Origin: SG8-30 sp964406445 | GTDB taxonomy: Bacteria; Pseudomonadota; Gammaproteobacteria; Steroidobacterales; Steroidobacteraceae | Length of the DNA stretch: 64,000 nt | Direction: 5' to 3' | NCBI GenBank assembly: GCA_964406445.1 | Contig: CAYORU010000003.1 | Location: 1 to 64,000 of the forward strand | Part shown: one piece after another, positions 48,664 through 57,189 of the stretch | Numbering within the stretch: position 1 is the first letter of the stretch | How the letters are laid out: every line of letters starts with the position of its first letter | The notes under the pieces: model-generated | Database searches by the model: none | What the model was told of the DNA's origin: nothing | The model's input: the letters and a program-made list of their open reading frames with translations, nothing else | Position numbers and translations under genes: made by a program

Positions 48664-49022
48664 TGCCGGCGAAGAGCCCGCGCCGCCCCGCCAAACCGCG
48701 CGGCGCGGCGGTGCGCGAGGCGGCGCCGCGCCGGCCGATGCGGCTGCCGCGGGATCCCAAGGGCCGCCGCGCGCAGTTCTACCCGGACCCCGCGATCGAC
48801 CAGCTGATGGCGATCGTCGTCGCCCTGACCGGCGAACTGTCGGTCGCCTTCGACCGGCTCGACACGCTCGAACGGCTGCTCGAGAGCCGCGGCGTGCTGG
48901 GGCCGGCCGACGTCGAGGCCTGGGAGCCGTGCCCGGCGGCCGCCGCCGCACGCAACCGTCGGCGCGAGGAGCTGATAGAGCGGGTCTTCCAGGTCCTCAG
49001 CCAGTATGCCGAGCGCGCGTGA
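48663..49022 (+). CDS. Small protein of unknown function coupled to an SDR
   Basis: A 119-residue protein starting at ATG 48663, overlapping the SDR stop (TGATG). The N-terminal 38 residues are very basic and Pro-rich (PAKSPRRPAKPRG, VREAAPRRPMRLPRD). A helical middle follows (AIDQLMAIVVALTGELSVAFDRLDTLERLLESRG), which looks like a short amphipathic or coiled-coil segment. The C-terminal helix is NRRREELIERVFQVLSQYAERA. I do not recognise the family. The translational coupling suggests an accessory role for the SDR or the transporter operon. Confidence 0.6.
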   Translation: MPAKSPRRPAKPRGAAVREAAPRRPMRLPRDPKGRRAQFYPDPAIDQLMAIVVALTGELSVAFDRLDTLERLLESRGVLGPADVEAWEPCPAAAAARNRRREELIERVFQVLSQYAERA

Positions 49023-49228
49023 CCAGGGTCGCGTCGCGAGCGCCGAGCGCGCGGCGTGGCGGTCGCGATCTCCGGGGAATGCGCCGCGAGCCAGTCGCAC
49101 CCGCGCGTGTCTGGGGCTGCCGGTTCCGCCACGGCGACCGCGCTGGGAGCGCAGAGGAAAGGCAGCAGGGCCTTGTGCCTGTTGAGTGCGCGCACCAGGA
49201 GATCCTCTGTGGTTTGGACGCTACGCAT
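49023..49228 (-). pseudogene. Possible 5' remnant of a TGTATACA-controlled gene
   Basis: From ATG 49228 the minus strand reads MRSVQTTEDLLVRALNRHKA and LLPFLCAPSAVAVAEPAA, then becomes Arg-rich shadow sequence as it enters the antisense of the small gene ending at 49022. The start lies exactly 28 nt from the TTGTATACAA palindrome, the same spacing as two other genes here. It looks like a 5' end whose remainder was deleted. I do not recognise the family. Confidence 0.25.
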
Positions 49229-49256
49229 GTGGTAATCCAGGGATTCCCCGGCGTTC

Positions 49257-49266
49257 TTGTATACAA
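49257..49266. promoter_or_regulatory. TTGTATACAA palindromic site 5
   Basis: A perfect 10-bp palindrome, identical to the site in front of the FCD GntR gene, located in a gene-poor interval. On the minus strand the possible start at 49228 is 28 nt away. No intact gene is clearly controlled by it. Confidence 0.55.
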
Positions 49267-50176
49267 CCGCTGCAACGGATGAGCCATCGTGGCTCCCTGA
49301 TGAGGGCCGAGGATCCGCGCGGGGGAGCGCCAGGCCAACCGACGACTCTGGGAAGATCAAGCCGATGCCCGCGGCCGACAGGCGTTTGCGCGTGGCCGTC
49401 TCGGCCCTGCTCGCCCGAAGCCTCGCGCGCGACATCGCACGCTTCTCGCTCGCCGACGAGTACGGGTTCGCCAGTGGTCATGCGATGACCGCCGAGGGCG
49501 GCGTCAACGAGCTGCGCGCCCGCTGGATCCGCTGCCTCGGCGTGACGCCGCCAGGCTACTGGTGCCTGCGGGATCCGCAGGACCCGAAGGATGAGAGCCA
49601 CGAGATCCGCCGCGCCTCGCGACGGAACGAGAGGCTGACCCCTCTCGTCGGCTACCATTCCGAAAAGCAAGCGTTTATCCAATGGGGCTCGGGCGGCGGC
49701 GCGATCTGGCTGTGGTGCGGGCTGGCGCCGCGGCCGGTGGGCTCACCCTGCGCTGGCGTGAACTGCCCCGCCACCCGCTCGCTCGCGCAGAACACCGGTA
49801 CGAGCACCACCGAGGTCAGCTTCGCCTCGATCGACGGTCGTCTCGAGGACCAGCTGTCGGCGAGCCTCGAGGGCCTCCAGCATTGCGACGAGACCAGGCG
49901 CGCGGTCTTCACGTCGACCCCCGCGAGGATCGGGGACGAAGGCTTCCAGCCGCGCTTCCCGGGCGCCGACGGCATCATCAGGCGAGAGGAGTTCGACATG
50001 CACGGGATTGGCAACCCTGCAGCGCGTCTCGGTCAGCCCGTTGGTGCCGCTCCAGCATGGCCTCCGGGTGACATTGGTCCTCTGGTCGCGAGCGTGCCCG
50101 CGGAGCCAGCGCCGGGGCCACGGCGCGCTGCGGCGCAGCCTCTTCCGCAGCCGCCGGGCGGCGGGGGAGGTGGCGC

Positions 50177-50824
50177 TTGAAGCTGCTCTACACACCGATC
50201 GCTGGCTACGTCCACACCGTCGAGGCGGTGATCAACTACGCTGGCTTGCGCGGCGGCGTAGAGCCGGTCGCGACGCGTCCGTTCGAGGCGGATACGCCGT
50301 TGCCGGCGGTGAACCCGGTCGGCAAGGTGCCGACGCTCGTCCTCGACGACGGCGAGGCGCTCTTCGGGGGACCCGTCATCTACGAGTACCTCGATTCGCT
50401 GCACGACCGGCCGCGGCTGCACCCGCAGGCGGGACGGGCACGCTTCGACGCGCTGCGCCGGGCCTGGATGGCAGATGCGCTCTTCGACCAGTTCGTCCTG
50501 CTGGTGGTCGAGGGCTGGCTGTATCGCGACCGCGTCCGCGAGGACCAGGTGCGGCGCGGCTGGAGCAAGGTACTCGCGATTCTCGACCGCATGGAGGCCG
50601 AGGCCCCGGCCCTCGGCGACCTCGACATCGGCCAGGTGCGCGCGGTGGGCGCACTCTCGTTCATCGATCTCAAGATGGCGCAGGTGGGTGAAGCCTTGCC
50701 GGGCCTCGATTCCGCCTATGGATGGCGTGCGGGCAGGCCGGCGCTCGCGCGCTGGTACGCCAGGGCCTCGTCCGGCGCGCTGTTCCGCGAGCCGCTGCTG
50801 CCTGCGAGCGTGCGAGGCGGCTGA
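50177..50824 (+). CDS. Glutathione S-transferase family protein (copy 1)
   Basis: A 215-residue cytosolic GST. The N-terminal thioredoxin-like domain has KLLYTPIAGYVHTVEAVINYAGL and NPVGKVPTLVLDDGEALFGGPVIYEYLDS (the cis-Pro motif VPT and the Glu/Ser-type glutathione contact region, here GGP in place of the usual ES). A helical C-terminal domain follows (GALSFIDLKMAQVGEALPG, with the N-capping motif region). A TTG start at 50177 follows a strong GGGGGAGG. Bacterial GSTs may conjugate, dehalogenate or cleave ethers. It lies directly upstream of a TonB-dependent receptor. Confidence 0.87.
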   Translation: MKLLYTPIAGYVHTVEAVINYAGLRGGVEPVATRPFEADTPLPAVNPVGKVPTLVLDDGEALFGGPVIYEYLDSLHDRPRLHPQAGRARFDALRRAWMADALFDQFVLLVVEGWLYRDRVREDQVRRGWSKVLAILDRMEAEAPALGDLDIGQVRAVGALSFIDLKMAQVGEALPGLDSAYGWRAGRPALARWYARASSGALFREPLLPASVRGG

Positions 50825-50907
50825 GTCCCCGGTCGCCACCTCGGCGCGGACCGGCCGGACTGCATACCGCGACCAAGCCTATCTTGTGGCTAAAAGGATA
50901 CATTGGC

Positions 50908-50935
50908 TTGCGAAGCGTGGCGGGCGTGGTAGATT
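50908..50935 (+). promoter_or_regulatory. Candidate promoter of the TonB-dependent receptor
   Basis: TTGCGA (50908-50913) and TAGATT (50930-50935) are spaced by 16 nt, 67 nt before the receptor ATG. The matches are moderate (four of six each). Confidence 0.4.
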
Positions 50936-51002
50936 CGGACGCGAAACGGCCATCGTTCACGGGCGTGAACGGGGCCCCGACGACGTCAATTCAGGGGGAT
51001 GC

Positions 51003-53444
51003 ATGACCAGGATGAGCAGGGTTGCGCTGGCGGTGTCGGCCGTCTGCACGGCAGCGGTCGGCGGCGAGGCCGTGGCACAGCAGGGCGCGGCGCTCGAGGA
51101 GATCGTCATCACCGCGCGCAAGACCGAGGAGTCGCTGCAGGAGGCGCCGGTCGCGGTGACGGCCTTCACGGCCTCGGCGATCGAGGAGCGCGGCATCGTC
51201 GACGTCAACTCGCTGGCGAGCTTCACGCCGGGCTTCAGCTTCTCGCAGGCCTTCGGCCGCCAGAACGACCGGCCGGTCGTGCGCGGCCAGGGCAACGTGC
51301 TCGCCAACGTGCAGTTCGGCGTCGAGTCGGGTACGGCGTACTTCATCGACGGCGTCTACTACAACGGCGACATCCAGGCGATCGACTTCGACTCGCTGCA
51401 GCGGGTCGAGGTGATCAAGGGCCCGCAGAGCGCGCTCTACGGCCGCAATACCTACGCAGGGGCGGTCAACTTCATCACCCGCGACCCGCGCAGCGACCGC
51501 TGGGGTGGCTACCTCAACATGAGCGGCGCGGAGTTCGAGGAGTACACCGTGTCGGCGTCGATCGACGGGCCGATCTTCGGCGACAAGCTGAGCGCGCGGC
51601 TCGGCGGCCGCTTCTTCAGCTACGGTGGCCAGTACACCAACCAGGCCACCGGCCGGAAGGTCGGCGACGAGGAGGACTGGTCGGCGAACCTGACGCTGCT
51701 GTACACGCCGAACGAGGACGTCAGGGTGCGCCTCTTCGCCAACCACCGACGCCAGGACGACGGCCCGCTGGCGCTGTTCCTGCAGGGCGCGGACGAGAAC
51801 AATTGCCGGCCCGGCTTCCGTTCGGCGGCCTACCGAGGCGTCAGCGCCACGACCGGCCTGCCGGCCACCTCGCCGGCCGCGGGACAGTTCGCCCCCATCA
51901 GCAACACCAACCAGTATTTCTGCGGCGAGATCGCCGCGCAGCCGAACGGCATCTGGCTCAACACTGACGCGATCGGCCCGACCAGCACCTTCCCGAACAA
52001 CGGTTTCGGCGACGGCACCGCGTTCGACGGCGTCGAAGCGCACGAGACCTTCGCGAGCCTCGGCATCGACTGGGACATCTTCGGCTCCGGCTGGAACCTC
52101 CGCGCCCTCGGCGGCTACCGCCACAACCACGACAAGTTCGGCACCGACAGCGACCACAGCGAGGCCTTCGTCCGCTTCGGACCGCCGACCGTCGAGCCGC
52201 TGTTCGCCAACACGAATCGCAACGACCGGCGCGAGTGGTCGACGGAGCTCAAGGTCGAGTCGCCGCAGGATCGCCCGGTCCGCGGCCTGGTCGGGATGTA
52301 CTACTACTACATCGACGACAAGGAGCATGACCTGACCTACGCGAGCCCTGAGTTCGGCGTCTACAACGCGAATGCGAACATCACGGGCATCAAGAACCAG
52401 GCGGTGTTCGCGGCGCTCAGCTTCGACGTCACCGAGCGGCTGACGGCCGGCCTCGAGCTGCGCTACGCCGAGGAAGAAAAGAACCGGACCGAGTTCACGG
52501 CCGCGGGAGCCGCCGTGCCGACGCTGACCGCCAAGTTCGACAGCACGACGCCGCGGGTGACGCTGGACTACAAGCTGGCGGAAGACGTGCTTCTCTTCGG
52601 CATCTACGCCAAGGGTGCGAGGCCTGGCGGCATCAACGGCTCGTCGGGTGCGCTGCTGGGGCGTCCGACCTACGAGCAGGAGGAATCCGACAACTTCGAG
52701 CTGGGCATCAAGAGCACCTGGCTCGACGGCCGGCTGCGCGCCAATGGGTCGGTGTACTACATCGACTCGAAGGACGTGCAGGTGACCCAGGCCATCCCCG
52801 GGGGCGGCGCCGGCGCGGTCACGTCGGTGGCGGTCAACCAGGCCAAGGCCGAGACCTACGGCGCGGAGCTCGAGCTGACCGCGGTGCTGACCCAGAACCT
52901 GACCGCGACCGCGGCGTTCTCCTACACCAATCCCGAGTTCAAGGAAGGCTGCGACGACTTCCAGTTCGTGCTGAACTCCGGCGGAATCGCCTACAACCCG
53001 CTGACGGATTTCGGCTCGCCGCTGTGCGACATCTCGGGTAACCGGCTGCCGCTCACGCCGGAGACCCAGGCCAACCTGGTGCTCACTTACGAGCGGCCGT
53101 TCGGCGCCGACATGGCCTTCTTCACGACTGGCACCTTCACCCACGAGGGCAGCAAGTACGTGCAGGTCCACAATCTCGCGGAGACCGGTGAGACCAACCT
53201 GCTGGGTCTGCGGATCGGCGTGAAGAAGGGCGAGCGCTGGACCCTCACGGCGTTCGGGCGCAACCTCACCGACGAGGACACGATCCCGCTCGCGACGCGC
53301 TGGTTCGACCTGCGCTACGGCTTCGCGCCGCGCGGCCTCGCCGGGTTCATCCCGGCCGGTGCCGACGGCGGCAGCCCGCGCGCCTTTTTCGGCGCGCTGC
53401 GCAAGGGCCGCACCTTCGGGGCCGAGTTCCGCTACAACTTCTGA
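51003..53444 (+). CDS. TonB-dependent outer-membrane receptor
   Basis: A 813-residue receptor. It has a signal peptide (MTRMSRVALAVSAVCTAAVGGEAVAQQ) and a TonB box region just after it (LEEIVITARKTEESLQEAPVAVTAF). The plug domain holds IEERGIVDVNSLASFTPGF and RVEVIKGPQSALYGRNTYAGAVNFITR. A beta-barrel follows and ends in GRTFGAEFRYNF with terminal Phe. The type resembles the many receptors of organic-compound-degrading gammaproteobacteria rather than a classical siderophore receptor. It should work with TonB-ExbBD, as at 5.7 kb. GGGGGATGC precedes the ATG. The neighbouring GST and VOC genes suggest it imports an organic substrate; that is inference. Confidence 0.93.
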   Translation: MTRMSRVALAVSAVCTAAVGGEAVAQQGAALEEIVITARKTEESLQEAPVAVTAFTASAIEERGIVDVNSLASFTPGFSFSQAFGRQNDRPVVRGQGNVLANVQFGVESGTAYFIDGVYYNGDIQAIDFDSLQRVEVIKGPQSALYGRNTYAGAVNFITRDPRSDRWGGYLNMSGAEFEEYTVSASIDGPIFGDKLSARLGGRFFSYGGQYTNQATGRKVGDEEDWSANLTLLYTPNEDVRVRLFANHRRQDDGPLALFLQGADENNCRPGFRSAAYRGVSATTGLPATSPAAGQFAPISNTNQYFCGEIAAQPNGIWLNTDAIGPTSTFPNNGFGDGTAFDGVEAHETFASLGIDWDIFGSGWNLRALGGYRHNHDKFGTDSDHSEAFVRFGPPTVEPLFANTNRNDRREWSTELKVESPQDRPVRGLVGMYYYYIDDKEHDLTYASPEFGVYNANANITGIKNQAVFAALSFDVTERLTAGLELRYAEEEKNRTEFTAAGAAVPTLTAKFDSTTPRVTLDYKLAEDVLLFGIYAKGARPGGINGSSGALLGRPTYEQEESDNFELGIKSTWLDGRLRANGSVYYIDSKDVQVTQAIPGGGAGAVTSVAVNQAKAETYGAELELTAVLTQNLTATAAFSYTNPEFKEGCDDFQFVLNSGGIAYNPLTDFGSPLCDISGNRLPLTPETQANLVLTYERPFGADMAFFTTGTFTHEGSKYVQVHNLAETGETNLLGLRIGVKKGERWTLTAFGRNLTDEDTIPLATRWFDLRYGFAPRGLAGFIPAGADGGSPRAFFGALRKGRTFGAEFRYNF

Positions 53445-53468
53445 GCGGGCTCGCGGCTGGATGACCTG

Positions 53469-53494
53469 CGGGCCGGACCGGAAGGTCCGGCCCG
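53469..53494. terminator. Convergent hairpin terminator
   Basis: CGGGCCGGACC (53469-53479) pairs perfectly with GGTCCGGCCCG (53484-53494) over a GGAA tetraloop, between the receptor and the convergent VOC gene. No T-run follows, so it may act by pausing or as an mRNA end barrier. Confidence 0.65.
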
Positions 53495-53501
53495 CTCCCG
53501 T

Positions 53502-54386
53502 TCAGCGGGTCTCGACCAGCTCGATCAGCTCGCCGGCAGCGCCGCGCGCGACCGCGACACGCCGTCCGTCGTAGGGCGCGGCGGCCACGGCGCGGGGCGG
53601 CGCCTCGAATTGGAGGTCCAGCCCGTCGAGGCTGTCGACCGTGAAGCCGACCATGGCCATGCCGGGCGGCAGTTCGCCCGGCCGTCGAGGGCGGGGCTGG
53701 GCCTCTGGTGGGTACTCGTCGAGCTCGATCAGGAAGTTCTCCGGGAACCGCACGATTCCGAGCTTGAACTGGTGCTCGGGCGGAAGCCCCCAGTCCTTCG
53801 ACAGCACCGAGATCGTCGCGTCCATCGGCTCGGTCACCGGCATGCCGAGGCCGGCGTAGAAGCCGCGCATCGCCTCCATGTCCGGCCCGCCGAGCACGAC
53901 GATGAAGGTCCGGTCCACGAAGCTTTGCGCGCTGCCGAGGTTGAACAGCGACTTGCCCGGCGGGATCCGCGTCAGGTAGACGAGTTCCTCGGCGGGGCCG
54001 AGCGCCTGCATGGCGATCACCTCGGGGTTCATCGAAAGACCCTTCGGCTCGCCGATGATCCGGAACGGCGAGTCCTTCAGCCGCTCGTGTATGGCGTAGG
54101 TGTCCTCGACCAGGATCTCGTTCGAGTTCCAGCCGTGCGTGCGCATGGCCGCGAAGCCGGGATGGGCGTCCTGGCGGATGGCCCGCAGGTAGACGGGCGC
54201 GCCGCTCGCCGGCTGCATCAGCAGGAACTCCCGCCCCGCGAGCGCAGGCGCGCCCCACAGCTCGGCCAGTTCGGCGGCGACCTCGCCGCGCTCGACGACG
54301 CGGTAGCCGAGGTACTCCCCGTAGGCGCGCTCCACCGCGGCGAGGTCGGGCACGGTCATGGTGACCGCGAGAATGGCCGTGAGCAT
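53502..54386 (-). CDS. VOC-superfamily (glyoxalase/dioxygenase-like) protein
   Basis: A 294-residue protein with two VOC modules: LTAILAVTMTVPDLAAVERAYGEYLGYRVVERGEVAAEL in the first half and RTFIVVLGGPDMEAMRGFYAGLGMPVTEPMD in the second, each beginning with the beta-alpha-beta pattern of the fold. The family includes glyoxalases, extradiol dioxygenases and resistance proteins. The metal ligands are not obvious, so the activity is uncertain. The ATG at 54386 follows GGAGGACAGAGC. It is divergent from the second GST by 107 nt and may share its promoter region. Confidence 0.78.
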   Translation of the reverse strand: MLTAILAVTMTVPDLAAVERAYGEYLGYRVVERGEVAAELAELWGAPALAGREFLLMQPASGAPVYLRAIRQDAHPGFAAMRTHGWNSNEILVEDTYAIHERLKDSPFRIIGEPKGLSMNPEVIAMQALGPAEELVYLTRIPPGKSLFNLGSAQSFVDRTFIVVLGGPDMEAMRGFYAGLGMPVTEPMDATISVLSKDWGLPPEHQFKLGIVRFPENFLIELDEYPPEAQPRPRRPGELPPGMAMVGFTVDSLDGLDLQFEAPPRAVAAAPYDGRRVAVARGAAGELIELVETR

Positions 54387-54493
54387 GCTCTGTCCTCCGC
54401 GTGTCTCGCGCCCGCTGTGGTATCGTTCCAGCGCTCCCCGCATGGTAGCCGCGGCGCCGGGCGGGGGCCATCGCCGCCGCCGACGGACGCACC

Positions 54494-55201
54494 ATGATCG
54501 ATCTGTACTTCTGGCCCACGCCGAACGGGCAGAAGATCTCCATCATGCTCGAGGAAACGCGCCTGCCTTACCGCGTGAGGCCGGTCGACATCCTGCGCGG
54601 CGAGCAGTTCCGCCGGCGTTTCCTCGCGCTCAACCCGAACAACAAGATCCCTGTGATCGTCGATGGCGACGGCCCGGGGCGGCGGCCGCTCGCGCTCTTC
54701 GAATCCGGCGCCATCCTGCAGTACCTGGCCGAGAAGTCCGGCCGGCTGCTGCCCGCGCGCCCGCGCGCGCGCTTCGAGACGCTGCAGTGGCTCAACTTCC
54801 AGACCGCGAACGTCGGACCGATGTTCGGCCAGTGCGGGCACTTCCTCGGCTACGCGCCGCGCCGGATCCCGTACGCCATCGAGCGCTATCGTAACGAGAC
54901 GCTGCGGCTGTACCGCGTGATGGACCGCCGGCTGCGCGATGTGGAGTACCTCGCCGGCCGCTACTCCATCGCCGACGTGGCGACCTATCCCTGGGTGGCG
55001 GTGCGCTGGCTGCACCGCATCGACCTCGACGAGTTCCCGCGCGTGCGCCGCTGGTTCGAGCAGGTCGGCCGGCGCGCCGCCGTCAGGCGCGGCATGGCCG
55101 TGCTCGAGGATCGCACGAAGATCGGGAATCCCGACGCGCGCACCCGCGAGGTGTTCTTCGGCGCCACCCAGCTGCGGCAGGGCCGCCGGGGGCGGGCATG
55201 A
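54494..55201 (+). CDS. Glutathione S-transferase family protein (copy 2, YfcG/Ure2-like)
   Basis: A 235-residue GST of the Nu/YfcG type. MIDLYFWPTPNGQKISIMLEETRLPYRVRPVDI opens the thioredoxin fold with the typical TPNGQK Thr-Asn, and NPNNKIPVIVDGDG plus ALFESGAILQYLAEKSGRLLP give the cis-Pro and Glu-Ser glutathione site. YSIADVATYPWV is the N-capping box of the helical domain. Members act as disulfide reductases or ether-cleaving enzymes. The stop overlaps the flavoprotein gene by ATGA, so the pair is translationally coupled. Confidence 0.92.
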   Translation: MIDLYFWPTPNGQKISIMLEETRLPYRVRPVDILRGEQFRRRFLALNPNNKIPVIVDGDGPGRRPLALFESGAILQYLAEKSGRLLPARPRARFETLQWLNFQTANVGPMFGQCGHFLGYAPRRIPYAIERYRNETLRLYRVMDRRLRDVEYLAGRYSIADVATYPWVAVRWLHRIDLDEFPRVRRWFEQVGRRAAVRRGMAVLEDRTKIGNPDARTREVFFGATQLRQGRRGRA

Positions 55202-57189
55202 CCACGGCCGCTGAAGAAACGCCCTTTCCAGCCCTGTTCAGCCCGATCGCGCTCGGCGGCCGCAGGCTCAAGAATCGGGTCACGCACGCCTCGATGACCA
55301 CGCGGATGGGCCGCGAGCAGCGGCTCACCGAGCAGCAGCTGGCCTACTACGTGAACCGGGCGCGCGGCGGCTGCTCGATGATCGTCACGGAGCCCTTGAA
55401 CGCATGGCGCCGGCAGCAGGCGCCGCACAAGCTGCGCGTCCGCGGCGAGGACGCGTTCGCCGACCTGCAGCGCTTCGCGGAGGCGATCGAGTCACGGGAC
55501 TGCCGCCTGCTCGGCCAGATCCAGGACCCCGGGCGGGGCCGCCACGAGCGCGGCCGCAATCCGCTCGCCTTCGGCGCCTCGTCGCTGCCGGACGACCTCA
55601 GCTGGACGGTGCCGCACGTCCTCACGGCCGGCGACCTGCGGGAAATGGTCGACGACTTCGCCGACTCCTCGCTGCGCCTGATGCGCGCGGGCTTCTCCGG
55701 CGTCGAGATCTCGGCCGGCCACGGCCACGTCTTCCACCAGTTCATGTCGCCCTGGTCGAACCAGCGCGAGGACGAGTACGGAGGGTCGCTCGACAACCGT
55801 CTCAGGCTCACGCGTGAGCTGATCGCGGCCATCCGCGCCGCCTGCGGCGCGGACTTCATCGTCGGCCTCAAGCTGCCCGGCGACGACGGGGTGCCGGGCG
55901 GGATCGGTCCCGACGAGGCCGCGGCGATCGCGCCCGTGCTGTGCACGCCCGGCGCGGTCGATTACGTCTGTTTCACCTGGGGCGCGCACGCTCGCTCGCT
56001 CGACATGCACATCCCGGACGCGCACTGGCCGCGCGCACCTTTCCTCGAGCTGATACGCAGGCTCAAGGCCACGGTGCCCGGCGTGCCCGTGATGGCCGTG
56101 GGCCTCATCACCGATCCTGCGGAAGCGGAGGGGATCGTGGCCCGCGGCGACGCCGAACTCGTGGCGCTCGGCCGTCCGCTGGTCACCGATCCGGCCTGGC
56201 CCGCCAAGGCGCGCGCCGGCCGCGGCGACATCCGCTACTGCGTGTCCTGCAACAGCTGCTGGGGCCGCATCACCGAGCACGCGACGCTTGCCTGCGACAA
56301 CAACCCGCGGGTGGCGCAACCGGACGAGACCGACTACTGGCCGGCCCGGGCCACGCGGGGCCGGCGCGTGGTGGTGGTGGGGGCGGGCATCGCCGGCCTC
56401 GAGGCCGCCTGGGTCGCGGCCGCGCGCGGCCACGAGGTGACGGTGCTCGGCGCGGGCGCCGAGGTGGGCGGCAAGACCCGCCTGCACGCGCGCCTCCCGG
56501 GAGGCGAGAACCTCTCGAGCATCTACGACTATCAGCTGCTGGCCGCGAAGCGGGCCGGCGTGCGCCTGGAGCTGGGTTTTCGCGCAGGCGCCGCGGACGT
56601 GCTCGCTCTCGAGCCCGAGGCCGTGGTGCTGGCCACCGGCTCGAGCATGAGCTGGCCGCGGATGCTGCCCGCGGACTGGCGTGACGACGGCACGATTCCC
56701 GACCTGCGCGCACTGTTGCCGGAGCTGATCGACCTGTTGGAACCGCAGGGCGGCACCGCGGTGCTCTTCGACATGGATCACGGGGAGGGGACCTATGCCG
56801 GCGCGCAGGTGCTGAAGAGGCTGTTCGACCGGGTGGTCATCCTCACGCCGCGCGACCGGATTGCCGAGGACGTGCCGCTCGTGACGCGACTCGGCATCCT
56901 CCGGCGCATGGCGGGGCTGGGGATCGAGGTCTGGCCGCTCGTGGAGCCTTCGCCCGGGTCCCGGCTCGAGGACGGCATCTTGCTCGCGCGCAACGTCTAC
57001 ACCGGCGCGGAAACGAGCATCCCCGAGGTCGTCGTGTTCACCTATTCGACGGTCCGGGCGGCCGACGACGCGCTCGCCGCGCCGCTTCGCGCGGCAGGCA
57101 TCGAGACGAGGCTGGTCGGGGACTGCTACGCCCCGCGCACGGTGATGGCGGCCACGTCGGAGGGTCACGCCGCGGGGCTCGCGCTGTGA
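55198..57189 (+). CDS. TMADH-like FMN/4Fe-4S/FAD oxidoreductase
   Basis: A 663-residue flavoprotein of the old-yellow-enzyme fusion family. The N-terminal TIM barrel has LFSPIALGGRRLKNRVTHASM and FSGVEISAGHGHVFHQFMSPWSNQREDEYGGSLDNRLRL. A 4Fe-4S site follows as C-x2-C-x2-C-x11-C (CVSCNSCWGR to LACDNNP), then an FAD domain (VVVVGAGIAGLEAAWVAAARGHEVTV). This spacing is that of trimethylamine and dimethylamine dehydrogenases, not dienoyl-CoA reductase (C-x2-C-x3-C). At the place of the FMN-linking Cys of trimethylamine dehydrogenase it reads THASM, so FMN is probably not covalent. Related enzymes donate electrons to ETF. It overlaps GST and binding-protein genes at each end. Confidence 0.87.
   Translation: MTTAAEETPFPALFSPIALGGRRLKNRVTHASMTTRMGREQRLTEQQLAYYVNRARGGCSMIVTEPLNAWRRQQAPHKLRVRGEDAFADLQRFAEAIESRDCRLLGQIQDPGRGRHERGRNPLAFGASSLPDDLSWTVPHVLTAGDLREMVDDFADSSLRLMRAGFSGVEISAGHGHVFHQFMSPWSNQREDEYGGSLDNRLRLTRELIAAIRAACGADFIVGLKLPGDDGVPGGIGPDEAAAIAPVLCTPGAVDYVCFTWGAHARSLDMHIPDAHWPRAPFLELIRRLKATVPGVPVMAVGLITDPAEAEGIVARGDAELVALGRPLVTDPAWPAKARAGRGDIRYCVSCNSCWGRITEHATLACDNNPRVAQPDETDYWPARATRGRRVVVVGAGIAGLEAAWVAAARGHEVTVLGAGAEVGGKTRLHARLPGGENLSSIYDYQLLAAKRAGVRLELGFRAGAADVLALEPEAVVLATGSSMSWPRMLPADWRDDGTIPDLRALLPELIDLLEPQGGTAVLFDMDHGEGTYAGAQVLKRLFDRVVILTPRDRIAEDVPLVTRLGILRRMAGLGIEVWPLVEPSPGSRLEDGILLARNVYTGAETSIPEVVVFTYSTVRAADDALAAPLRAAGIETRLVGDCYAPRTVMAATSEGHAAGLAL

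Larger units (their letters stand above)
49023..50176. other. Gene-poor, probably decayed interval with an operator-like site
   Basis: No frame in these 1,154 nt shows a recognisable domain. The longest plus-strand frame (49257-50180) has poor, low-similarity composition and no ribosome binding site. The interval holds TTGTATACAA (49257-49266), and on the minus strand a short protein-like start (from 49228) at the same 28-nt distance from that site as the GntR start is from its own. I interpret the region as the relic of one or more lost genes. Confidence 0.5.

Noticed and set aside
49257..50180. 307-codon plus-strand open frame
   Set aside because: No ribosome binding site, no recognisable domain, Pro/Gly-rich end, and it overlaps the GST start. 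Long open frames in all directions are expected at this GC content.
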